From Chondrus crispus (taxonomy: Eukaryota > Rhodophyta > Florideophyceae > Gigartinales > Gigartinaceae), in assembly GCF_000350225.1 (NCBI RefSeq), contig NW_005178873.1, forward strand, positions 496,884 through 560,883: a stretch of DNA of 64,000 bases. Reading direction: 5' to 3'. The notes beneath the pieces are model-generated. The model was not told where the DNA came from, did no database searches, and saw only the letters and a list, made by a program, of their open reading frames with translations. Below, piece after piece: positions 12,844 to 21,816 of the stretch; position 1 is the stretch's first letter, and each line of letters opens with the position of its first letter. The translations under genes and the position numbers were made by a program.

Positions 12844-14559
12844 TCAGTGGCTCGCATCATTCGAAGGCACTCGGGACCCCGGTTCGTAATACCTCGAAGG
12901 ACGGTAGCCGGGGTAAGAGGGGGCCTCCGCCGCCACCTCTGCGACGCTGGGCATCGCCAGGACGTCGTGGCCGTCGACACGTTCAGCTGTGTCAGGAGGG
13001 TTGTAAGCTCGCGGCTGGGAATTTGCTGCCTCGTAGTCAGCGTACGGATCACGGAGGGCGGGAGTCGCCGAAGCGCGGGGAGCGGCGTGATTTACCGGCA
13101 GAGAAACCGGCAGGGGTGCCCGCAAAATATCGCGCTCGCGCCGGTAGCGCTCTCGATCGCGCGACACGCGCTCGTACGCCGTGCGCATAGACGACAGCTC
13201 GTGTTGCAACCGCTGTAGTTCCATCGTCCGTGCCCCAAGGTCGTCACGAAGCCCCCGTGCCTCGTCACTCCGGGCAAGAAACCACGACCCGAGAGTACGA
13301 ATAAGACCGCCTACAGTCCAAGAACGCTGCAGAGCTGCACCTAGAGCGCGCCGCAACTCGGGAATGGATGCCAGTTCCCCTGGAGGAAGCACGAGGGCCC
13401 GCACGGAGCGGGTATGGTCGGGGCCCTGCCCCGCCTCGCCAAGGGGAGGGACGGGAAGGACGTCCTGTACAAAGCTAATACCTCCCTCGAGGCGGGGGCT
13501 GTCTGCTGCCGGTGCCGTGCAGGGAGGACGTGGTGCAGAGCCAACGGAGTCCGGACCAACAGCGTCCAGGTCGCGATAGCGTTTCCACCGACCGCGCCGG
13601 CTCTCCGAACCGACGCCTCCCCTCTTTCCCGTACCGCCTCCCACTGGGGTGACAGGGACAGGACGCGCCACGAGGGCGTCGGACAGGGCATCATACGCGA
13701 GGAAAGGACACCTGACCCCCGTGGTGTAGTCGATCCACGAGCGGTGGTTTTGCGAACTCACCTCCCCCGCCCGTTTCATGAGACCAATAACGTGATTGAA
13801 CGCCCACGGTACGTGAGCGGATTCGTGTTCCGAAAGACGAAGCGCAACGTGGGGCATGCCCGTTGCGACGCGCTCCACAAATGAGATAGTGGGACTCGGT
13901 TGTAAGAAAACCCGCTTATTCATGTGCACTTCGGCCATGAAAGCGCAGCACAAAGACCACGCCCACTCTCGCTCGTAATTGTACGTCAGAAGAGAGTGGG
14001 CGGGGTGCTGCGAGTTGGCACAAGCCAGACCGAAATGCTTCAGAATTGGGGGTAGAAGGTGATGAATCCCCAGCGAGGGGAAACTCTCCCGCACGACTAC
14101 AGGAAGAGACGGGAAATCCGCAGTCGACAAACCGGACGCGAAGGCGACCGACGGGGTAACTCTACCATCCAGCTCGCCCTCCGCTCTGCACGCGGACCAA
14201 TCGTAATGCGCAAAGGAGACGGAATGTAAGCGCATTAGAGAGCACGACGACTTCTGCAGAGCTACTCGGGCCTTCGTGAATACGGAAGCACGAGGGGACA
14301 CGTATAGTCCGGCTACCTCGGACAACACAAACCGTCGGGGGTAAACTTGTCCTGAGCCAGAGAGGAGTGAGCCCATGCGGTCAAGGTAGGTTACCTCCGC
14401 AATACTGTACGCAATCGTGCGGTCCCCAGGTAACTCGTCGGGTACCTGGTATCCGGAACCCCAACCCTCGGCCATCAAACGGTGAAGCGACGAAGACGCC
14501 TCTTCCGCTCCACCCGCCTCGTAAATCTTAAAAATGCGGGGAGATCGGGACGGAGCCAT
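12844..14559 (-). CDS. antisense open frame in the 3' spacer of element 2 (unknown function)
   Basis: A 571-codon open frame opposite to pol, of about the same length and in the same position as the antisense frame of element 1. No family is recognised. Visible features: a compact N-terminal half with many Trp, His and Cys residues (EREWAWSLCCAFM, HVPWAFNHVIGLM), a basic Gly/Arg linker, and a charged heptad-like stretch (MELQRLQHELSS to RERYRRERDIL) that should form a coiled coil. The tail is Tyr/Pro-rich. A second, proline-rich antisense frame lies next to it and runs to 15056. The sense strand shows no competing gene. Confidence 0.55.
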   Translation of the reverse strand: MAPSRSPRIFKIYEAGGAEEASSSLHRLMAEGWGSGYQVPDELPGDRTIAYSIAEVTYLDRMGSLLSGSGQVYPRRFVLSEVAGLYVSPRASVFTKARVALQKSSCSLMRLHSVSFAHYDWSACRAEGELDGRVTPSVAFASGLSTADFPSLPVVVRESFPSLGIHHLLPPILKHFGLACANSQHPAHSLLTYNYEREWAWSLCCAFMAEVHMNKRVFLQPSPTISFVERVATGMPHVALRLSEHESAHVPWAFNHVIGLMKRAGEVSSQNHRSWIDYTTGVRCPFLAYDALSDALVARPVPVTPVGGGTGKRGGVGSESRRGRWKRYRDLDAVGPDSVGSAPRPPCTAPAADSPRLEGGISFVQDVLPVPPLGEAGQGPDHTRSVRALVLPPGELASIPELRRALGAALQRSWTVGGLIRTLGSWFLARSDEARGLRDDLGARTMELQRLQHELSSMRTAYERVSRDRERYRRERDILRAPLPVSLPVNHAAPRASATPALRDPYADYEAANSQPRAYNPPDTAERVDGHDVLAMPSVAEVAAEAPSYPGYRPSRYYEPGSRVPSNDASH

Positions 14560-15481
14560 CTGCAGGAGATCAACTCCTCTACGGTCACATTCGAGCGACC
14601 GCGGATTCGCCAGGGATAGCGCAGCTCACGGATAGGGAGCTGCGCAGCATCCGGCGAGGACTCCCCCAACCACCGAGTAGTGGAGGGTAATTCCCCATCT
14701 CCTTCGACAGGAGGGGGATTGGAAGCAGGAGGCTGATGGCTTGGAAGCGCGCCCGGAGGGGTAGTGTTCGTGGCCTCCGGACGGTCGACAGGCCGGACCT
14801 CGACCGGCGGAGGGGAGGTAGTCGCTGGACGGAACGACAATACCGGCTGCGGCGGGCCCTCCGTGGGGGCCAACAGCTCTACAGACACGGTAGTCGAACG
14901 AGAGCGACACTTTTGGAACGCAGGCGGTAGCGGTTGGGCCGCCCTCGTCAAGTCGACGGTCGCCTCACGCGGACAGGACGACGCGTCCGGGAGGCCACCC
15001 TCACTCGAAGATGGGACCACGGCCGTCGGCCGCGGGGTAGAGGTCGAGTCTGCCACGCCGGAGATGGTCAGCGGAAGCTCTCAAGAGTGGAATGAGGCAC
15101 TGAGCGGTGGGGAATGGCTGCACACGCTACGGGCGGGGCTGGCTTGGAGACCAAGAGGGAGGTGGCCGACTGGTCACGGACTATTTGAGTCATCTCAGAC
15201 GCCACCCTGGACAACACGTACCAAGTGCACAGAAGCTACCGCGTGTCTTCCTGCAGGCATACGGCGCGCCGACCGCTGCCACGTATCGTGGCATACAGTA
15301 AGGGCATACAGTCCATCAGCGCCCGCGTGTACAGCGTCCTGCAGAGTGCATGCCGGGCACCAACGAGCACCGCGTATGCACTCCGCCTGCCCCTGCCCCG
15401 TATCATACTCAATACGCCGTCAGACCGGCCCGCACGTCAGACACACGGAGTCGCCGCACCGCAGCGCGGAGGCGCGCGCCG

Positions 15482-15623
15482 CGCCCTCGCCATCGCTGGC
15501 GAGGGCTGACTAACATAAGGATCCTCGTCGCTCGTCGTCGCGCCCCGCGCCCTCGCCATCGCTGGCGAGGGCTGACTAACATAAGGATCCTCGTCGCTCG
15601 TCGTCGCGCCCCGCGCCCTCGCC
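15482..15623. repeat. 66-bp tandem repeat, two full copies plus a partial third
   Basis: Two copies (15482-15547, 15548-15613) look identical; a third stops after about 10 bases. Each contains the stem ccctcgcc/ggcgaggg with a 6-nt loop. Identical copies suggest recent duplication. The location is the 3' spacer of element 2, upstream of the antisense frames in their own orientation. Confidence 0.88.
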
Positions 15624-16078
15624 TCCGAAGGCCAGGGATGGGCTAAGGATAAGAGAGGCGACTACGCCAGTCCGCTCCCTACAGATGCACATCCCTACAC
15701 GCTGGTGAAGGGCGTGCGATGAAGCACAGGGAAGGTGCGAAGACCTGAATCCCCCACCGCGCAAGAGCAACACGGTCGAGAGCCCGGTGCTTGGGGTCGA
15801 CGTGTGGGACGGGAAGGACGTGATCGCGAGGGCGACGCGAAAAGGGACGCGAACAGGAGTCGTGAAAACAAAGGACCGGGAAGGCAGGACGAGCAATACG
15901 CTGACGCAAGGGCGATGGGCCGTGAAAGTTGAAGTGCTGCGGGGAGAGCTACGACCGCAGCTCACTGAAAACCGAAAGCAGAAGGCACCCAGCACGGACG
16001 AACAGGGGATCACGAGGGCGGTAAGGATGGCTGTCGCTCGGCTGCGAGGAGGTGACGGACAGGTTCTACAAGCCTCAG

Positions 16079-16112
16079 GAGTGAACGCGGACGTTCACTC
16101 TTGAGGGGAGGG
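16079..16112 (+). other. second hairpin plus purine tract of element 2
   Basis: Arms gagtgaacg and cgttcactc around cgga (16079-16100), then a TGA and the purine run gaggggaggg (16103-16112), 3 nt before the LTR. About 28 of 32 bases match the module at the end of pol (9845 onward), so the same module brackets the antisense region. Confidence 0.75.
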
Positions 16113-16115
16113 TGA

Positions 16116-16706
16116 TGTGGTATAACCCCAAACGGAAATTAGATTAGGATCGGATCAGGGACAGTAAGGCAACGAGCCTTACAGCCATGCGCGCACACAC
16201 GTGTCCTCCACGTGTACGGGACGCGTACTACACGTGGACTGTCATCCCCGCCGGCTGACAGCGTTACAGTGTCGGTAGACCGGCACTACTGTGGAGTTAT
16301 GATAGACTACAATGTACATTAAATATGAGCGGACCGCCGGCGGTGGAGGACGACAAGCACGGACTTGTCAAGGATCCTCCACCTTGATCCGCCCGCTTAC
16401 TTTGAGGTACTTCCTTTAGTTACCTTAGAGTAGCACCGCGCGCGGGTTGATGACGCACGCTACACGCCCACGAGCCGGCTCCGCCTCCGCCCGTCGGTAC
16501 TGGATCGTCACCCAGTACCGCTCCGGGGCGTCGAGGCGTCGAACCGCTCGCGCGTGCGCACGTCCTCCCCGATCCCGCTCTACCACCGCTACCTCGAGCC
16601 CGTGCTCGGTACCGTGGGTGGGCCGTGCTTCTATCTTCTCGCCGATCGGGGTCTTTCCGAACTGTCAGTACTCACCCCCCTCGTCGTTGGGGGTGATTAT
16701 ACTACA
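16116..16706 (+). repeat. 3' LTR of element 2
   Basis: 591 bp, starting TGTGGTATAAC and ending ATTATACTACA (inverted ends). It is related along its length to the solo LTR at 44560-45221, sharing the blocks gacaagcacggacttgtc, ccgcctccgcccgtc and ggggcgtcgagg. Reverse-strand element 5 sequence follows directly. Confidence 0.85.
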
Positions 16707-19700
16707 CAAGGGTAGACCATCTCAACTGCGTAGAATTAAATCGACCTGAAAGAAATGCAAGAGGTGCATGCCGCTTTTCTTCATGGGGAAGGTTAACGTC
16801 CGACATCGGTATTTGAGTAACAATTCCCGACCAGACGGAGTCCGAAGCATCGGTAAAAACGCACAACCGTTTTAGCGGGTCACGATGAGATCGCTTGACT
16901 TGAGCCGCTAGGGCATTCTTGCAATTTTGGAATGTAAATTCATGTAATTCCAACCATCCAACGTGGGCTAAGTCAACTCGCGCGACCCGAGTCTTAGTAC
17001 GCTTTCCCGCTCGGGCATATACTTCTCCCATCAGGAGATGTAGTGGTTCAATAATCCGATTGAATTCGGGAATAGCAGTTTTCATCCATTGAAACGCGCA
17101 AAGAAACTGCTGCAATTCAGACCCAGTTATTGGTGAGGACATTTCCAATAACCCGTTAATTCGGCGAGGATCGAAGCGAGTTCCATCCTTATCAATGAGA
17201 CGCCCGCACCAGCGGATGGTGGTCGAAAAGAACGAGGATTTTCCCTGGATGCAACCGAAGTCGAGAACGGTCGCAAATATCGAAAAACCTTTTTAGGATA
17301 TCGAGGTGTCCCTCGATGGAGGTGCTGAATAAAAGTACATCATCGAGCCAGGTGATGGCATGCCTTTTTAGGATAGGGTCGCTGCTTATTAAAGCGTCGA
17401 TTTCAGCTTGCATGTGCATCGTCGCATTGGATGTCCCATGCAGCACCCTTGTAGGAGAAAAAAGCCCATCGGAAGTAATAAATGTTTGAGTTTCCTGACT
17501 ATCCGGATGTCGCGGAAGTTGCCAATACCCATGGGAAGAATCGAATGTTCCGAAGTATTTGGCCCCAGCCAGTTTGCTTGATTCAACTTCAACATCCGGC
17601 GTCGGGAATTGATACTTGGTAGTGTACCGATTAACGGGTCTCAGATCCACCGTGAATCTAAAACGGGATGGTCCCGGCTTCGGTACAAGAAGTGGAGCAC
17701 ACGCCCATTTGGCGGAAGGATTGGGGTATATCATTCCTTTCTCTTGGAGCGCCCTGACAAATTCGGTGAGAAATTCTCGTTGGTAGCGTGAATAATTTCG
17801 CAACTTAACGCGGGTGGGTTTGGCATCTGTGGTCAGGTCAATCCGCAAAGCGGGAATATTTGCAGGTTCACCTGCAGAGAGTCCAACGCGGAAAATATTG
17901 AGATGGTTCTTAACTAACTTCCGGAGTCGTGTAAGATGAGGTCCTTGAAGTCCATTTTCCCCAGCTTTCGTCAGAATTTTTTCGATAGCATCTTCTATTT
18001 CGAAATGCTGGTCTTTTGTCAACCCTATCGAGGAGAGATTAGTCATGAAAAGGATCAAATTCCTTCCGAGATTGGAAATAATCAACGCGTGGGCGGATTG
18101 GGTCCTGATTAGGAATGAATTGTTCCACGTCCGTGGAGCGCATCGTCATTATAGCGCTAACATGTCCCGGATTTCCGACAACAGTGGGATTACCCACATC
18201 GGCACAATCTGTCCCGTCGAGGGTTTCGCGATTACACTCAAGAAGAGTTTTGGTGTCAACACGCATGTGTTTTAACACAGGACGACCAATTAAAATCCCA
18301 CCAGCTGTGAAGTCATCGTCCGCAACAAGGAAAGATATGTTGAGGACGGCGAGCCTCCCTCAGGATAGCTGTAAAACAGTGCGCAGGACAGTCCAAAATT
18401 TGGAAAAGGTGAATGTTTGGGGTTTCTTATCCCTAGTTAGGGCAACTTTGAAGGAGACAGGTGCAATTCTCTTGAAGGAACCTATCCCGTTCAATACAGC
18501 GTTGTTTGCCACGTCTGGAGAAGCCAGACTATCATGTGATCCATCATCACATTGTCCGGTAACGGAAACAGAAGAAATACCATCTTCCAGATTGATAGAT
18601 ACTCGAGGAGAGTCGGAGGAAAAAGAAGAAAGTTTTCCGGAAGACGGTGCGGTTTTCTTACCCTCATTTGAGGTTTTGGAACGAGTATTTTCCGAGGGTC
18701 GGGATTTAAGATTTTTCTTCATCTTCTCAATATCAGAAGGATCCTCCAGACAATCGGAAAAGAAGTGCTGTTTTTTATCCTTCGCGCATCTTGGCATAAT
18801 GCAGTACGGAGGCAAACGCCCAGATTTTCTTGGTACGACCCCGCCATCAGTGGACCTTAGAGGTGTAGCTTGCCTGGAGTCGGTGGGATTCCCATACGTG
18901 GTATAAATGGTTCGATCGTGTCTAAGTTTCCGATTATGCCCACTGTCCACTAGTTGGAATGCATCTGCGAGCTTGATGGCGTGAGCCATAAATCCCTTGA
19001 AATCCTTCCGAAGGTTGTACTTGAAAAGTTCAAGATCTTCCAAAAGACGGTCGCGAAGCGACTTTGGATTGATGGTAGATAATACATGCTGCATAGCAAC
19101 CCTTTGACTCTCTTGGAGGACCCAAGAAAGACCTGCTTTCCTCAAAAGAGTGTCATAAGAGAAAAAAAGACCTTGCATGCGCGAAGTTGCGAAAGGGTCA
19201 CTCACGTTCATCGAGAGCTGCTTCTCGACCATCTTATCGAGAGTTGATGAGGTAACCGTCTCCTTCGAGGACTCAGATTTTTTATCTAGGTACGTCCGAA
19301 GAATCGGGTCTGAAAGATCTCCCAAACTGGTGACGCCTTCGTTAAAACCAAGAGCGATGGAAGATTGTAGGTACTCCGAATCAACACAATACTTGAACTG
19401 AACCGAGCGGGAAGTTGTATCACCGTATTGGGCAGCNNNNNNNNNNNNNNNNNNNGAGTAGATTCGGAGTCATGCTTCCGAAGGCTCGGGTGGTTGATAG
19501 GTGTAGAAATGGAGAAATTGCTGCCGCTTGAGGATCCAGAGCCAAAGTTCATGGTGAAACGAATAATGCAACCAATTCCTTAATAGATATAGAGAAAGGT
19601 CGATTCTCAAAGATGAAATTCTGACCGTAGTGATCACTGTGGCCGATCTCGGTAATTCGAATCGGTCCGGTCTCCGGTAAGCGCGTCGCACAAGCGTCAC

Positions 19701-19750
19701 GCTTCCCAGAATGGTAAACCCCGATGATCGGTATGCGCGCCGCACAAGCG
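16707..19750 (-). mobile_element. Ty3/gypsy element 5 on the reverse strand (fossil, partial)
   Basis: Read right to left: gag with a CCHC-like knuckle (about 19550-18360; C-x4-C-x6-H-x4-C around 18790), a degenerate protease region (about 18300-18090), reverse transcriptase (about 17950-17200; motifs FTVDLRPVN and WLDDVLL) and RNase H start (about 17100-16720, FTDASD). This is a different lineage from elements 1-4. It is cut on the left by the element 2 LTR, so its integrase should lie off window. It is broken (about three or more breaks) and crossed by an assembly gap. Age is moderate to old. I could not delimit its LTR on the right. Confidence 0.78.
19437..19455. other. assembly gap (19 N)
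   Basis: A run of N inside the gag region of element 5. Confidence 1.
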
Positions 19751-20522
19751 TCGCGTTTTTCAGATCGATCGGAAAGAAGAAGTTGAGAACTGTGTTTTTA
19801 AAAATGCTCTGCCCTTTTCTCTTACTAGCAATGAAGTGTGGCAGTACTTATAGGGGATGTATAGCGGTAGGTAAATGGGGCATATGCAGGATAACAGGGA
19901 CTAGTAAAGACTAAGGTTGACGGTGCTTGACTCAGAAGGATGCAGCAGGAATCATCAATCTGTATATCATATTGATAGCAGAAACTTATCATCACATGGT
20001 GGGAAGATACACCCGTGCACGAGTATGGCTACATGCAGCAACCAAGCAGACATTTTTACAGTTTGGAAGTTGTCGGTAGAAACGTCTCATGGTTGCTCAA
20101 AATATTTTTGTCGCGCATTTCTGAAAGCAATTAGAAAGGACATGCAATTCTGACTAAAATCTATTCTTCCGCAACGCAGAAGGCAAGGGCAGTGGCGAGG
20201 GGCATCTTTCTCTTTCGAATTGAACAAGCACAGGTCCAGAAAACAAGTTGAACAGTACCCACATATGTACGTGTGCACTATGAGGTCACATGTCATCTGG
20301 ATACAAGCGTGTCCAGCGCGCATAGATACACGTGTCATATTGCTTGGCAAAAACCAACTGCGGAAATTCTGCCTCTGGAGGGGAGGGCGATCGGCCGTCT
20401 CAAAACGTCGCCACGCCCTACGCTGTTAAGCGTCCCAACCCTGAGACAAATTTCTCCTCCTCACCTAGCGCCTAGAAGGGTAGCATCTGCGACTGTAACA
20501 ACCAGTGCAAGGACTGGAAAGA
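19751..20522. other. no gene seen; possible leader or LTR remnant of element 5
   Basis: AT-richer than its neighbours, with no supported gene. Just left of it is a direct repeat of about 26 bp (gcacaagcgtcacgc at about 19688 and gcacaagcgtcgcg at about 19741). The last 100 bases become pyrimidine-rich before the next gene. Confidence 0.4.
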
Positions 20523-21542
20523 ATGGAAAGGGCGGCCTCTTCCGAACCGACACCTTCACAGCAGAACGGGGAAGGGTCGAGCCCCCCCCAAAGGCAGGCG
20601 ACGCCGCCCCCCGGATCCAGTTCGTCGACGGGGGTACAAGAGCTGTCGCGCCTTCTGCTGGAAGGTTGGACGATGCTCGCGGAAACCTGCCCGCGGGCGC
20701 ATTGCACGATGCCGCTGGCGCGGTCTCGCAGCGGGAGGGTGGTATGTTGCTCGTGCGGGTTGGACGTGGTGTCCAGGCCGGCGGCGGAGGAAGACAAGAC
20801 GGAGGAAGCGGACGGGGCGGGGGAAGTGTCGCACGCGGTCGTGCCCGCGGGTCGGAGCCAGCGGGACGCGATGAGCGCGCGGCTGGGCGAGAAGCTGCTG
20901 CAGGGCTGGACGATGCTGGACGCGGCGTGCGAGAGATGCGCACTGCCTCTGCTAAGAGAGGGAAGCGGGCGAGTGGTTTGCGTCGGGTGCGAGGGCGAGG
21001 GCGGCAGGCAGCTGATGCCAAGGGTGGTCCATGTGGGGGCTAATGGCGGGATGGGACAACAAGTGACAAGGACTGGAGTCGGTGGAGGACAGCAGGTGGC
21101 AAGGGCTGGCGGGGCCGTGGGACAGCATGTAGCACGTGGCGGGGGCGCGGTGGGACAGCAGGTTGCACGGGCTGCGGGGGGAGCAGAGCGGACGTTGGAG
21201 ACGGGTGTTGGGAGGGGTGGGAGTGGAGGACGGGGCGTAGGAGGTGGAAATCGAGTGGAAGGGCGGGGGCCTGTGCGGAGCTTGCCTCCTCCATCTGTGA
21301 GGCTGGGTGATGCGGCGGGGGCAGTGGGACAGGGTGAGGGGGAGGGGGACGTGCAGTGGGAGTTGGAGCTGGCCGAGATAGAGGCTGGACGGAAGTTGGG
21401 GATGCTGCGCGTGGCGCTGGGCGAGGCGGAGGACGCGGAGACGTGCCGGATTCTGGCGATGGCGATGGTGGAGCTGGTGAGGCTGGTGCGGATTGCTCGG
21501 GAGGCTCGGGCGGCGGCAGTTCGTGTGAAACGGTCGGCCTAA
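20523..21542 (+). CDS. protein with two ZNRD2/Auto_anti-p27-type zinc ribbons
   Basis: 339 residues. The ATG at 20523 is the first in frame after a pyrimidine-rich leader. Two copies of the short Sjogren/scleroderma autoantigen (SSSCA1, ZNRD2) zinc-ribbon pattern are clear: LLEGWTMLAETCP..C..SGRVVCCSC (about residues 44-78) and LLQGWTMLDAACERC..SGRVVCVGC (about 124-156). Each has the signature GWTML helix followed by two Cys pairs; the first ribbon's spacing is slightly altered. A Gly/Val/Gln-rich stretch with repeated GQQVAR-like units (about 170-230) and a charged C-terminal helix (about 280-335) follow. The animal homologue is a small single-ribbon protein linked to mitosis and tankyrase; two ribbons plus a repeat domain is unusual. 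GC content is very high and there is no intron. It lies 274 bp upstream of the MAP kinase gene. Confidence 0.75.
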   Translation: MERAASSEPTPSQQNGEGSSPPQRQATPPPGSSSSTGVQELSRLLLEGWTMLAETCPRAHCTMPLARSRSGRVVCCSCGLDVVSRPAAEEDKTEEADGAGEVSHAVVPAGRSQRDAMSARLGEKLLQGWTMLDAACERCALPLLREGSGRVVCVGCEGEGGRQLMPRVVHVGANGGMGQQVTRTGVGGGQQVARAGGAVGQHVARGGGAVGQQVARAAGGAERTLETGVGRGGSGGRGVGGGNRVEGRGPVRSLPPPSVRLGDAAGAVGQGEGEGDVQWELELAEIEAGRKLGMLRVALGEAEDAETCRILAMAMVELVRLVRIAREARAAAVRVKRSA

Positions 21543-21706
21543 TGTGATTGGATGGTGGGCCATCTTCGTGGGCGTGCAAGCAAGGTCTTCGTGGAAGGTG
21601 CCCAACGATGCAAAAAACAGCCGGCGCGTTACATTTATCCCAAAATTACACACCTGGCAACCTTTGTCTTCCTGCAACCTAACGGTCCTGTTTGTCTAAT
21701 CACATA

Positions 21707-21789
21707 CCCGCCCCTCCTCGTTCCCCCCCTTCTTATCCTCAGCTCCCCCAATCCCCTTTCCCCGAACCCCCCCTCCCCCCCCTCCCTTC
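21707..21789 (+). promoter_or_regulatory. C-rich pyrimidine tract before the MAPK start
   Basis: About 80 bases of almost pure pyrimidine (many C runs) end about 27 nt before the MAP kinase ATG. It probably lies in the core promoter or 5' UTR. Similar coding-strand pyrimidine tracts precede the B-box gene (about 30262-30410) and the ADA2-type gene (G-rich on the plus strand, about 28830-28905). Confidence 0.45.
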
Positions 21790-21816
21790 CGGTAAAGTCC
21801 CAAACGCTTTCCGACC

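Larger units (their letters stand above)
8764..16706 (+). mobile_element. Ty3/gypsy chromovirus-type element 2 (fossil; 3' portion)
   Basis: The visible part starts inside the integrase core (ILGPL, then SDNGPQF and the YHPQTNGQVER motif). It continues through the integrase C-terminal region to a chromodomain-like end (about 9650-9800) finishing in NADVHA. The sense pol part visible here reads without evident breaks. It is followed by about 6 kb of 3' spacer: GC-rich sequence with no recognisable gene (about 9.9-12.8 kb), an antisense coding region (12.84-15.06 kb), 66-bp repeats, a purine tract and a 3' LTR (16116-16706). The left part of the element should lie beyond element 1, left of the window. 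Age looks young to moderate. Confidence 0.82.

Noticed and set aside
15350-15646. Arg/Pro repeat protein frame over the 66-bp repeats
   Set aside because: 66 is a multiple of 3, so any frame stays open through the repeats; no start context or domain.
20461-21021. Pro/Arg-rich reverse frame overlapping the ZNRD2-like gene
   Set aside because: Shadow frame caused by very high GC; it lacks any domain, while the forward frame has two clear zinc ribbons.
20952-21677. 241-codon reverse frame rich in His and Pro
   Set aside because: Complement of the Gly/Val repeat region of the forward gene; composition only.
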